This document shows, one piece after another, positions 8,217-15,404 of a DNA stretch of 39,171 bases. The notes under the pieces are model-generated. The model worked only from the letters and a program-made list of their open reading frames with translations. It made no database searches and was not told the DNA's origin. The first letter of the stretch is position 1, and each line of letters begins with the position of its first letter. A program made the position numbers and the translations under genes. Origin of the DNA: Streptomyces sp. Ru72 (GTDB lineage Bacteria > Actinomycetota > Actinomycetes > Streptomycetales > Streptomycetaceae); NCBI RefSeq assembly GCF_002920635.1, contig NZ_PQSR01000071.1:1-39171 (forward strand), written 5' to 3'.

Positions 8217-8765
8217 ATGGATTTCAGGGGGGACGAGCGAGCCGGATCAGGTGCCGGCACTGCGGCCGAACGGGCGCTGCGGCATGTCGCGGCGCTCTCC
8301 TCGGGTCCCCCGGTACCCCGGGACCTGCGGCTGACGCTCAACTTCCATCCCGACCGGCTCGTGCGCGACGGGCGGGCCGATCCTGCGGGCGCTGGCCGCG
8401 GACGGCGCCTACCGCTCGCAGTTCGTCACCGGCACCAGCAACGGCGGGCTCACCGCGCACCCCGGCGGCGACCGCTGGCGCTGGGAGAGCAGGATCTTCG
8501 GCGGCGCCTACGACAACGAGGCCGCGCACCGGCGACCGGTGTACGGTGCGCTGAACTTCCGCCGCCAGGTGGTCGGGGCGGCGCCCCGTTTCGGCTCCTC
8601 GCACTTCCGGCTGACCGCCGCCACGCTGGAGCGGGCCACGTTCTGCTACCCGGACAGCGCGGCCGAGCCGTGCCACTTCGGGGTGGCCGCGGGCATGCAC
8701 CTCGTCGAGCTGGCCGAGGCCGACCGCCGGGACGCCCTCGACGACTACATCGAGGCGGCTGCTGT
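8217..8765 (+). pseudogene. DUF3626 gene, frameshifted and 3'-truncated
   Basis: From the ATG at 8217 the frame reads MDFRGDERAGSGAG then LRLTLNFHPDRLVRDGR, the hallmark opening of DUF3626. After that the sense shifts by one base. Removing one G from the GGG at 8374-8376 restores RPILRALAADGAYRSQFVTG and then SNGGLTAHPGGDRWRWESRI, FGGAYDNEA, APRFGSSHFRL and FGVAAGMHLVEL. Coding sense ends at DDYIEA near 8760, where the sequence becomes the tail of the opposing MFS gene. About 185 of an expected roughly 300 residues remain. Both the frameshift and the missing 3' part argue for a dead gene; the frameshift alone could be a sequencing error. Confidence 0.8.
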
Positions 8766-10033
8766 GCACGGCTCCGAGGACGGCGACACCGAGGGAGCCG
8801 CCGATCGTACGGACCAGGGTGACGGTGCCGGTAGCGGCACCCATGTCGCGGGGGGCGGCGTTGTTCATGGTGGTGAGCAGGGTGCTCTGCATGAGGATCC
8901 CGACACCGACTCCGATGACGAGGGTCAGTGCCGAAGCCGCGGCGAGCGGGGTGTCCGAACCGAGCAGGAGCAGCAGCAGCGCGCCGGCGACGGTGACGGC
9001 GCCGCCGACGAGCGGGACGACACGCTCCAGCCCTCCGCGGTCCATCAGCCGGCCGGTGGTCAGCTGGGCCGTCAGCATGGCGAGCATCAGCGGCAGGATC
9101 AGCATGCCGCTGACCGTGGGCGAGGCGCCCTGGACGAACTGCATGTACTGCGGCAGGTAGTTGATGACGGACACCAGGATCGCGCCGACCAGAAGGCTGA
9201 GGATCTGGGTGAGGGTGAACTCCCGGCTGGTGAACAACCGCGGCGGCGTGATGGGTTCGGCGGCGCGCTGTTCCACGCGGACGAACCAGGCGAGGCTCAG
9301 CACGACCGCCACCGCGAGCGCCGCGATCTGCCAGGACGTCCAGGCGTAGGTGGTGCCGGCCCAGCTCGCGAGGAGGGTGAGGGCCAGGATGCCGGTGGTC
9401 AGCAGGCTCGCGCCGAGGTAGTCGAGCCGTCCCGTGACGCGGTGCGCGGGCAGTCGTGCCCTTGGCGACGGCCGGCAGGGCGACGATGCCGATGGGGACG
9501 TTGACGTAGAAAGCCCAGCGCCAGTCCATGTAGTCGGTGATGAATCCGCCGAGCAGGGGGCCGCCGACGAACGCCACCGGCAGCATGACGCCCACCATCG
9601 ACTGGATGCGGCCGCGCTCCTGTGGGGGCACCAGCACACCGATGACCGCGAGCGCCCCGACCATCAGGCCGCCCGCGCCGAGACCCTGGACGGCCCGGAA
9701 GGCGATGAGCTGCCCCATGCTCTGCGCCAGGCCGCACAGCACCGTCCCGATCAGGAAGAGCAGCACGGAGTCGGTGTAGGCGCCCTTGTGGCCGTAGAGG
9801 TCGCCGAGCTTGCCCCAGAGGGGGGTGGCGGCGGCCATGGTGAGCAGGTACGCCGTCACCGACCAGGAGAAGTGGTCCAGGCCGCCGAGATCGCCCACGA
9901 TCGTGGGCAGTGCGGTGCTGGCGATCTGTCCGTCGAGCGTCGCCAGGAGGATGCCGAGCATCAGTCCGAAGACGCCGAGCCGGGGTAAGGCGGGCCGGTC
10001 GGGCGTGGGAGTGGGTGTCGGGCGGTCGTTCAT
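8766..10033 (-). pseudogene. DHA2-family MFS drug exporter, frameshifted and 3'-truncated
   Basis: Begins with the ATG at 10033. LFGLMLGILLATLDGQIAST, SWSVTAYLLTMAAATPLWGK, FRAVQGLGAGG and PLLGGFITDYMDWRWAFYVN are classic DHA2 (14-TM, drug:H+ antiporter) motifs, including motif A GKLGDLYGHK. After LPAVAKG the frame breaks; dropping one base from the CCC at 9459-9461 gives AKARLPAHRVTGRLDYLGAS and coding continues to TIGGSLGVAVLGAVHSS near 8770. There the gene runs into the reverse complement of the DUF3626 remnant, so the last one or two membrane segments are missing. It starts 29 bases after the FMN reductase and was probably in the same TetR-controlled operon. Confidence 0.82.
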
Positions 10034-10062
10034 CGCTGCCCCAGGTCGCGAGTGGCGGGACG

Positions 10063-10661
10063 TCAGACGGCGTACGGGCGGGCGCGCCTGGCGTCACGCA
10101 GGGCCTGCGCCCACCAGGTGAGCTGGTCGAGCATGGCCTTGGCGGCGGCGTCGCAGGCGGGGTCGGCCGGCTTGCCGTCGGCGCCGAAGATCTCGCCGTA
10201 GTTGTGGAAGCTGACGGTGTTGCGGATGGTGACCGCGTGCAGTTCCGCGAGGACCACGCGCAGCTGTTCGACGGCGCGCAGCCCGCCGGCGAGACCGCCG
10301 TAGGAGATGAAGCCGACCGGCTTGGCGTGCCACTGCTCGTTGTGCCAGTCGATGGCGTTCTTCAGCGGCGCCGGGAAGCTGTGGTTGTACTCCGGGGTGA
10401 CGATCACGAAGGCGTCGGCCTCGGCGAGCCGCGGCGAGACCGCGCCCAGCTGGGCCGCGACCTCGTCGGAGGGGGTCTGGCCGTAGGCGGGGAAGACGGT
10501 AGGCAGCGGCGTGTCGACCAGGTCGACCAGGTCGGCCGTCATGTCCTCGCGCTCGGCGATGCGTTCGGTGATCCAGTCGGCGACGACCGGACCGAACCGC
10601 CCGTCCGTGTACTGCCGATGATCACCGCGGTCCGCAGCGGGCCGCCGGTCACGTCAGCCAT
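10063..10661 (-). pseudogene. NADPH-dependent FMN reductase, single-base frameshift
   Basis: Flavodoxin-fold NADPH-dependent FMN reductase family. The ATG at 10661 has an excellent GGAGGTG six bases upstream and reads MADVTGGPLRTAVIIGSTRT. The frame then slips at about 10597-10602: adding one base (GGC-CGG-TTC) would give GRFGPVVADWITERIAERED joined to MTADLVDLVDTPLPTVF. The rest is intact: EYNHSFPAPLKNAIDW, the FMN-binding segment, and GFISYGGLAGGLRAVEQLR. A total of about 199 residues would be normal. Translation could restart at the ATG at 10542 but would lack the first beta strand and phosphate-binding loop. Either a recent inactivation or a sequence error; the TetR-type operator region upstream is intact. 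Confidence 0.8.
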
Positions 10662-10677
10662 GGAAGGCACCTCCGGG

Positions 10678-10755
10678 TGTGTACGTTGTATCTCTGGCGT
10701 ACAACGTACGCAGCACTGTGTACGTTGTCCATTCCTGATACGCTGTACGCAGCAC
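10678..10755. promoter_or_regulatory. tandem 39-bp operator repeat between FMN reductase and TetR
   Basis: Two head-to-tail 39-base units (10678-10716 and 10717-10755) share TGTGTACGTTGT at their left end and GTACGCAGCAC at their right end. Within the first unit GTACGTTGTA (10681-10690) and TACAACGTAC (10700-10709) form a perfect ten-base inverted repeat around nine bases; the second unit keeps the left arm but has a degenerate right arm. The block fills the gap between the divergent FMN reductase and tetR genes, the usual place for a TetR operator. Confidence 0.7.
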
Positions 10756-10778
10756 CGTCCGGCGGAAGGAACCAGGCG

Positions 10779-11516
10779 ATGGCCCCCCAGCAGAGACAGG
10801 TACAGACCGAGGAACGGGACCACGTCTCCCTGTGGGAACGCCTCGAACGCCCGGCGCCGGCCCCCCGCACCACGCTGACCCCGCAGCGGATCGCCAAGGC
10901 CGCGGTGGACATCGCCGACGCCGAGGGACTGGACGCCGTCACCATGCGACGCCTGGCCACCGAGCTCGGCGTGGCGCCCATGGCCGCGTACCGCTACGTC
11001 ACCGGCAAGGACGAGCTCCTGGAGCTGATGGTCGACTTCGTCTACGGCGAACTGGACCTGCCGGACGGAACGGAGGGCTGGCGCACGACCATGCGCACGC
11101 TGGCCCTGCGGATCCGGGATGTCCTGCTGCGGCACTCGTGGGTGACCCGGGCGACCTGGTGCGCGCCGACCCCGAACCAATTGGCCGTACCGGAGGCCGC
11201 GCTGGCCGCGCTCGACGGCCTCGGGCTCGACGCTGACACGGCGATGGCGGTCTACAGCACCGTCACCGCGTATGTGCACGGCGCCGTCGACTCGGAGGTC
11301 GGCCTGACGCAGCTGCTGCGCGTGCGCGGCTGGGCCAGTCGTGAGGAGGCCCGCTCCGGACTCGCCTCGCAGATGGCCTGGCTCATCAGCACCGGCCGCT
11401 TCCCGATGTACGCGCGCTACATCGGCGAGGCCGACCGTAAGGACGACCTGCTGTGGCAGTTCGAGACCGGCCTGGACTGCGTCCTCGACGGCATCGCGGC
11501 CCGTCTGTCGGTCTGA
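10779..11516 (+). CDS. TetR family transcriptional regulator (TetR_C_1 type)
   Basis: 245 residues. N-terminal helix-turn-helix: TPQRIAKAAVDIADAEGLDA, VTMRRLATELGVAPMAAYRY and VTGKDELLELM. The C-terminal region resembles the tetracycline-repressor-like C-terminal domain, with an insertion before the HTH (SLWERLERPAPAPRT) common in streptomycete members. Start at the ATG at 10779, preceded by GGAAGGA at 10764-10770. It diverges from the FMN reductase and MFS exporter, and probably represses both them and itself through the tandem 39-bp repeats. The regulator is intact although both its likely targets are broken. Confidence 0.9.
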   Translation: MAPQQRQVQTEERDHVSLWERLERPAPAPRTTLTPQRIAKAAVDIADAEGLDAVTMRRLATELGVAPMAAYRYVTGKDELLELMVDFVYGELDLPDGTEGWRTTMRTLALRIRDVLLRHSWVTRATWCAPTPNQLAVPEAALAALDGLGLDADTAMAVYSTVTAYVHGAVDSEVGLTQLLRVRGWASREEARSGLASQMAWLISTGRFPMYARYIGEADRKDDLLWQFETGLDCVLDGIAARLSV

Positions 11517-11945
11517 CCACCTCTCCCGAACAGCACACTCAGAAAAACGAAAGCCCGCTCCTGTCTGCCGCGCCTGTACGGCGAGTGCACGCGGCCGCTG
11601 GGGAGCTGTCCCACGAGGTCACCCAGTGTGTGTGCCGGGCCCGCCGGGTGATCGACCCCGCTCCCCGGCACCGGACCCCGATCGGCGCATGCGTAATGCC
11701 CGACTGCACGTGCGTGCTGACCGCTGCGGGCCGGCGCGAGGGCGCCGAGCCCGCCGTGAAGGTCCGCTGCGACAGCGATCCCGCGCACCGCTGGTCCCGA
11801 TCGAAGTGCGGCCGAATCACCGCGCTACCAGGACGCGAATCACACCGCCGCACGCCCCCTCCAGACCGCCGGTGGACCAGAACAACTCGGTGCAGTGGAG
11901 CCCGAAGAACTGCTTGCAGACAGACCGACGTTGCCTCTTGGGGTA
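11517..11945. other. 429-base stretch with no confident gene
   Basis: No reading frame here has convincing family features. One frame from about 11697 (MPDCTCVLTAAGRREGAEPA then VRCDSDPAHRWSR) has a CxC and a later Cys/His that could be the trace of a small zinc-ribbon-like protein, but it lacks a ribosome site and loses coding character after about 50 codons. The stretch lies inside the damaged 5.7-12.8 kb zone and may be degraded coding DNA. Confidence 0.35.
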
Positions 11946-12224
11946 CTAGGCGCCCCGAGGCGGTTCCTCCGCCTGTGCCAGCACCTCCGCCTCGACATCG
12001 GCGCGCGTGCGGCCGTGCGACTTCGCGTACTCGGTGAGCTCGGCCTGAAGGTCCCGGTCGAGGTCGCGCCAGGCGCGCCAGGCGGTCTCGTACGTGTCGG
12101 TCTGCTGCTTGGTCCACGGCGTGGCGGTGGGCGGGCCGTACTTCTCGCGCAGTCCGGCGGTCCGCACCTGGGCCTCTGTCGCCGCGCGCTGCATCTCCAC
12201 GATTTCTTCAAACGTCTTCGCCAC
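11946..12224 (-). CDS. small hypothetical protein, 92 residues
   Basis: Reads MAKTFEEIVEMQRAATEAQV, then KYGPPTATPWTKQQTDTYET and WRAWRDLDRDLQAELTEYAK, ending EAEVLAQAEEPPRGA. Predicted largely helical, acidic, without signal peptide or membrane segment. GTG at 12224 chosen as start: upstream in-frame residues look non-coding, and downstream codon use is strongly streptomycete. I do not recognise the family. The alternating aromatic/charged pattern YETAWRAWRDL suggests an amphipathic helix. Confidence 0.62.
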   Translation of the reverse strand: MAKTFEEIVEMQRAATEAQVRTAGLREKYGPPTATPWTKQQTDTYETAWRAWRDLDRDLQAELTEYAKSHGRTRADVEAEVLAQAEEPPRGA

Positions 12225-12361
12225 GGCCCCGGATCCTAGGCGGGCGCACAGGGGGTCGGGTCCCGCGACCCGCACGAGAGGACCGAGATCGACCGGTCGG
12301 CCCTAGGTGGTGTCCGACAAGGCCGTCTTGCGTACCACGGCCGGCCTGGCAAGGCCCGGCG

Positions 12362-12819
12362 GCCCGCTTCGCCAAGGCCGTCGGCCCCGCCCTGAAGAAC
12401 GTCCGCGAGTTCGCCGGGGACGGCCTGTTCACCGCGTACAACGACGAGCCCAACCGGGCCAGGGCCCGCGACATCCTGATGCCCGCCTTCGCCCTCGGCT
12501 CGATGCGCACCTATCACCCGGTGATGCTGCGCGTGGCGCGCCGGCTGATCGAGACCTGGGACCGGGTCGGCCGCGACGGCCGGCCGGTGAACGTCCCCGA
12601 CGACATGACGCGCATGACCTCGACACCATCGGGCTCGCCGGCTTCGGCTACGACTTCGGCTCCTTCGAACGCGCCGACGGCTCCCGCATGGCTCCGGGCG
12701 TGCGCGAGGCGTTCCGGGCGCTGCACGCCGAGCGGGTGCCGGGCGGGGACTCCGGACGGTGGCTGGAGGAGCTGATCGCGTCGGGGCGTTACGTCGAGGA
12801 CGTCTACGCGGCCGGATGA
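12362..12819 (+). pseudogene. remnant of CYP102-like P450/NADPH-P450 reductase
   Basis: Starts without an initiation codon in the heme domain: ARFAKAVGPALKNVREFAGD, GLFTAYNDEPN, ILMPAFALGSMRTYHPVML, VPDDMTRMT. This matches the self-sufficient P450-BM3/CYP102 class. A one-base loss near 12618-12620 shifts the frame, after which LDTIGLAGFGYDFGSFER continues the heme domain. It then jumps straight to DGSRMAPGVREAFRALHAER and YVEDVYAAG with a stop at 12819, which is the extreme C-terminus of the fused reductase. The intervening roughly 850 residues (rest of heme domain with its Cys ligand, FMN and FAD domains) are missing, as are about the first 65. Not functional. Confidence 0.82.
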
Positions 12820-13032
12820 CGGCACCGAAGGGCGGCCGCCGCGGGGCTGCGGTGGCCCGGGGCGGAGGGGCGCCCGTCGGTCACGGACACCCCTCAACCC
12901 TCCGCCGCCTGCCCGTTGCCCTGGTCGACCCCGCACCGCCGGTTTCGCGGGCCCTGCCCGCGGTACTCGCGCCTCGCCCGGAAGGGCCTCGCTCCGGGCG
13001 GGGCCCGCCGTGCCGGCAACGAGAGGAATGGA

Positions 13033-13272
13033 GTGATCGCCGTGACCGAGCACCGGCATGAGGGTCCCGGCGAGACCCAGCGGGTTCCGCGGGACATGCC
13101 GGACCAGCAGGCCCATGAGGGCGAGGACCGGTGGGACGCCCGCCCCGCGCAGGGCGGGGCCGATGCCCCGGACGTCCCCGACACGGACGAGGCGGGCACC
13201 GGCAGGCAGGGCGCCCCGCACGCGGGCACCGTCCACCCCGAGGGCCCCGTACCGGACGAGTCCCCGGACTGA
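13033..13272 (+). CDS. small acidic hydrophilic protein
   Basis: 79 residues from GTG at 13033, or 76 from GTG at 13042; GGAG at 13030-13033 suits the second, GAGGAA at 13023-13028 the first. Sequence such as TEHRHEGPGETQRVPRDMPD, EDRWDARPAQGGADAPDVPD and a tail VPDESPD is rich in Asp, Glu, Pro and Gly with no hydrophobic core, so it is probably disordered. Similar short proteins occur in streptomycetes without known function. Followed by a strong hairpin. Confidence 0.5.
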   Translation: MIAVTEHRHEGPGETQRVPRDMPDQQAHEGEDRWDARPAQGGADAPDVPDTDEAGTGRQGAPHAGTVHPEGPVPDESPD

Positions 13273-13297
13273 CCGCCTCACCCCCGACGTACCGGCT

Positions 13298-13343
13298 GCG
13301 CCGCCGGCCCAGGAGCGAAAGGGGCTCCACGGGCCGGCGGCGC
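13298..13343. terminator. bidirectional hairpin between convergent genes
   Basis: GCGCCGCCGGCCC (13298-13310) pairs perfectly with GGGCCGGCGGCGC (13331-13343); inside, GGAGC pairs with GCTCC. It lies between the stop of the small acidic protein and the stop of the SDR gene, so it can serve both. No U-run follows, as is usual in streptomycetes. Confidence 0.65.
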
Positions 13344-13383
13344 GGTCAGGTACGCGGGCGCCGAGCGGTCCGGCTCCTCCCTC

Positions 13384-14352
13384 TCAGGAGCCGGACGCGA
13401 ACGCGTCGACGCCCGTGAGGTCCGCGGACACCTCCCACAGGCGCGCCGCCTGCTCCGGATCGATCGCCCAGTCCTTCACCCCGCTGCGGCCGCCGTCCGC
13501 CGGTGCGGGCTCCGCGATGTCGCAGTCCTCGCAGTACACCCCGCCCATGCCTGCAAGTCGGGGCGAGGTCGCCGCCCACACCTGGGTGGCCGCACCCTGT
13601 TCGGGTGTCTTGAAGGCGTCAGGGTCCACCAGGGCGCCCGTCTCGTCGATCCAGCCGCGCTCGACCATCTCCTCCTTGGCGAGGTGACGCTGCAGCGGAG
13701 TGAGGATCCCGCCGGGGTGGAGGGAGAAGGCGCGGACCCCGTCCTTACGGCCCAGCCGGTCCAGATGCACGGCGAACAGGACGTTCGCGGTCTTCGCCTG
13801 GCCGTACGCCTCCCACTTGTCGTACCCCTGCTTGAAGTGCGGATCGTCCCAGCGGATCCCGGACCTGTGGTGGCCGGCCGACGACACGGACACGACTCGT
13901 GCCCCGCCCGGCGCGATCGCCGGCCACAACCGGTTCACGAGCGCGTAGTGGCCGAGGTGGTTCGTGGCGAACTGCGCCTCCCAGCCGGGTCCCACCCGTG
14001 TCTCCGGGGTGGCCATGATCCCGGCATTGTTGATCATGATGTCGATGGTGCGGTCCGACGCGAGGAACCGCTCGGCGAACCCGCGCACGCTCTGAAGGTC
14101 ACCGAGGTCGAGCTCGTCCACCTCCACCCGGTCGAGCCCCGCCAGAGCCTCCTGGGCCACGTTCCGGCGCCGCGCCGGGACCACCACCCGGGCGCCCGCC
14201 TTGACGAGCGCCCGAGTCGTCTCCAGGCCGAGCCCCGAGTAGCCGCCCGTCACCACCGCGAGCTTGCCGCTGAGGTCGATGCCCCGAAGTACGTCGTCGG
14301 CGGTGCTCCCGGCGCCGAAACCCGACCCGATCCTGTGCTGTGCAGTGCTCAT
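13384..14352 (-). CDS. short-chain dehydrogenase/reductase (retinol dehydrogenase-like)
   Basis: 322-residue NAD(P)-dependent oxidoreductase of the SDR family. Rossmann glycine motif TGGYSGLG at residues 35-42, NNAG at 108-111, catalytic Ser in VVSVSSAGH (about 157-158) and YGQAK with Y183 and K187. The sub-type, with an N-terminal extension and the LHPGGILTPLQRHL and VYCEDCDIAEP segments, resembles WW-domain oxidoreductase/light-dependent protochlorophyllide-like SDRs commonly annotated as oxidoreductases. Substrate unknown. ATG at 14352. Its promoter has a MerR-type 19-base spacer and would start transcription at or next to the ATG, implying a leaderless mRNA. Confidence 0.9.
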   Translation of the reverse strand: MSTAQHRIGSGFGAGSTADDVLRGIDLSGKLAVVTGGYSGLGLETTRALVKAGARVVVPARRRNVAQEALAGLDRVEVDELDLGDLQSVRGFAERFLASDRTIDIMINNAGIMATPETRVGPGWEAQFATNHLGHYALVNRLWPAIAPGGARVVSVSSAGHHRSGIRWDDPHFKQGYDKWEAYGQAKTANVLFAVHLDRLGRKDGVRAFSLHPGGILTPLQRHLAKEEMVERGWIDETGALVDPDAFKTPEQGAATQVWAATSPRLAGMGGVYCEDCDIAEPAPADGGRSGVKDWAIDPEQAARLWEVSADLTGVDAFASGS

Positions 14353-14358
14353 GCGGGG

Positions 14359-14389
14359 ACGGTACGAATTGGAGTGCTCTCGAAGTCAA
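14359..14389 (-). promoter_or_regulatory. MerR-type promoter of the SDR gene
   Basis: On the minus strand, TTGACT (-35, 14384-14389) and TACCGT (-10, 14359-14364) are separated by 19 bases. The spacer contains an imperfect dyad, TCGAGAGCACTCCAATT. A 19-20 base spacer filled by a dyad is the known hallmark of promoters activated by MerR-family regulators such as SoxR and TipAL. No merR gene is in the window. Confidence 0.65.
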
Positions 14390-14474
14390 GCCGAGGCCGC
14401 CCCGGGGTGTTCGGGAAACCGGGCGTGTGCGGGACACCGGTGCGTGCGGGAAATCGGGGTGTGCGAGCAAGCAA

Positions 14475-14508
14475 AAGCCCCGACCGGACGGGGGAATACC
14501 GGTCGGGG
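14475..14508 (-). terminator. intrinsic terminator, minus strand
   Basis: CCCCGACCGG and CCGGTCGGGG form a ten-base-pair perfect stem around an 11-14 base loop. Read on the minus strand the stem is followed by CTTTTGCTTGCT, a U-rich tail. It would end transcription of the HAD hydrolase gene or of a separate short transcript arising in the 14.5-14.7 kb gap. Confidence 0.7.
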
Positions 14509-14723
14509 CAGTCTGTGGTGGGCGCGCACGGCGGTCGCCTCTCGGCGAAGTGCTCCACAGGGCTTCAGCCGAACGATCGTCCCTGTGGGCGGAAGGTGAG
14601 GCCCGGGGACACTGTCCCGTGCGCTCCCACGGCTTGTTCAACGGGAAACTACCGGTCGGTGTTCCGGAAAATCCAGCCGCTCGAAGTGATGTGCGTCACT
14701 GTGCGGTGCGCGCGGTCCGCCGT
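14509..14723 (-). ncRNA. possible small RNA in the SDR-HAD gap
   Basis: The 371-base gap 14353-14723 holds no protein gene. It has the terminator at 14475-14508 and, about 180 bases upstream on the same strand, a Crp-like dyad (14685-14700). A weak promoter is visible on the minus strand: TGGATT, 18 bases, TAGTTT, with -10 near 14645-14650. Together these would define a transcript of about 165 bases ending at the terminator. Only suggestive; it may simply be the 3' untranslated region of the HAD gene. Confidence 0.25.
14685..14700. promoter_or_regulatory. Crp-like dyad
   Basis: AGTGATGTGCGTCACT is AGTGA-N6-TCACT, matching the GTGN-N6-GNCAC-type motif described for streptomycete Crp. It lies just beyond the 3' end of the HAD gene with no conventional gene start next to it. 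Confidence 0.5.
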
Positions 14724-15386
14724 CTATGTGTCCGGAGCCAACGGACTGTCCCCCAGCATCGCCAGCAGATGCGCGGGATCCCGGTAGATCGCGCGCGCCC
14801 CGGCCTCCTGGAGATCCGCGCTCGGAATGCCCCCGGACAACAGGCCGACGCACGTCACTCCGGCCCGTGTCCCGGCCCGCATGTCCCACACCGTGTCGCC
14901 CACGAACACCGCCTGCTCGGGCGGCACCCCGGCCAGCTCCAGTGCATGCTCCACGGGCTCCGGGGCGGGCTTGCCCGCCTCCACGTCGTCCGCGCTCGCC
15001 GTCGCCGCGATCGCGTCGTCCGCCCCGATCGCCCGCCTCAGCGCCGACAGCTCGCGCCCGCTCGCCGAGGTGGCGAGCACGACGTTCCAGCCGTCGTGGT
15101 CCAGCCTGCGCAGCAGCCGTCCGGCGTCCTTGAGCGGCGGCAGACGGTCGAAGTACGTGCCGTACAGCGTCGTGTGCGCGGCCACAAGCATGTCGACCTC
15201 GTCCCGGTCCCGCCCGCCCAGCAGATGGGCGATCAGGTCCTCGGAGCCGAGCCCCACCGCGCGGTGGATGGCGTGCATCGGCACCTGGTGACCCGCCTGC
15301 CGGAACGCCTCCCACCATGTCGTGACATGCAGATGATTCGTGTCGACGAGGGTGCCGTCCACGTCGAACACGGCCGCCCGTCCCAT
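14724..15386 (-). CDS. HAD family hydrolase (phosphoglycolate phosphatase-like)
   Basis: 220-residue haloacid dehalogenase-type phosphatase. Motif I FDVDGTLVD with nucleophile D8 and acid D10; motif II Ser/Thr in LATSASG; motif III Lys in EAGKPAPEP; motif IV VFVGDTVWDM. The four-helix C1 cap lies between motifs I and II. This is the subfamily of phosphoglycolate phosphatase, beta-phosphoglucomutase and pyrophosphatases, so a small phosphorylated metabolite is the likely substrate. ATG at 15386, 18 bases after the PHP gene stop; the two are probably co-transcribed. Confidence 0.9.
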   Translation of the reverse strand: MGRAAVFDVDGTLVDTNHLHVTTWWEAFRQAGHQVPMHAIHRAVGLGSEDLIAHLLGGRDRDEVDMLVAAHTTLYGTYFDRLPPLKDAGRLLRRLDHDGWNVVLATSASGRELSALRRAIGADDAIAATASADDVEAGKPAPEPVEHALELAGVPPEQAVFVGDTVWDMRAGTRAGVTCVGLLSGGIPSADLQEAGARAIYRDPAHLLAMLGDSPLAPDT

Positions 15387-15404
15387 GCTCGGTCCTCTCC
15401 TCCC

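Noticed and set aside
8539..9504. Plus-strand frame joining DUF3626 to a 320-residue protein
   Set aside because: After about 8765 it is the complement of the MFS gene, with charged low-complexity shadow sequence.
14509..14660. tRNA gene upstream of the terminator at 14475
   Set aside because: No GGTTCGAATCC-type T loop, no CCA-proximal acceptor pairing and no anticodon arm could be found on either strand.
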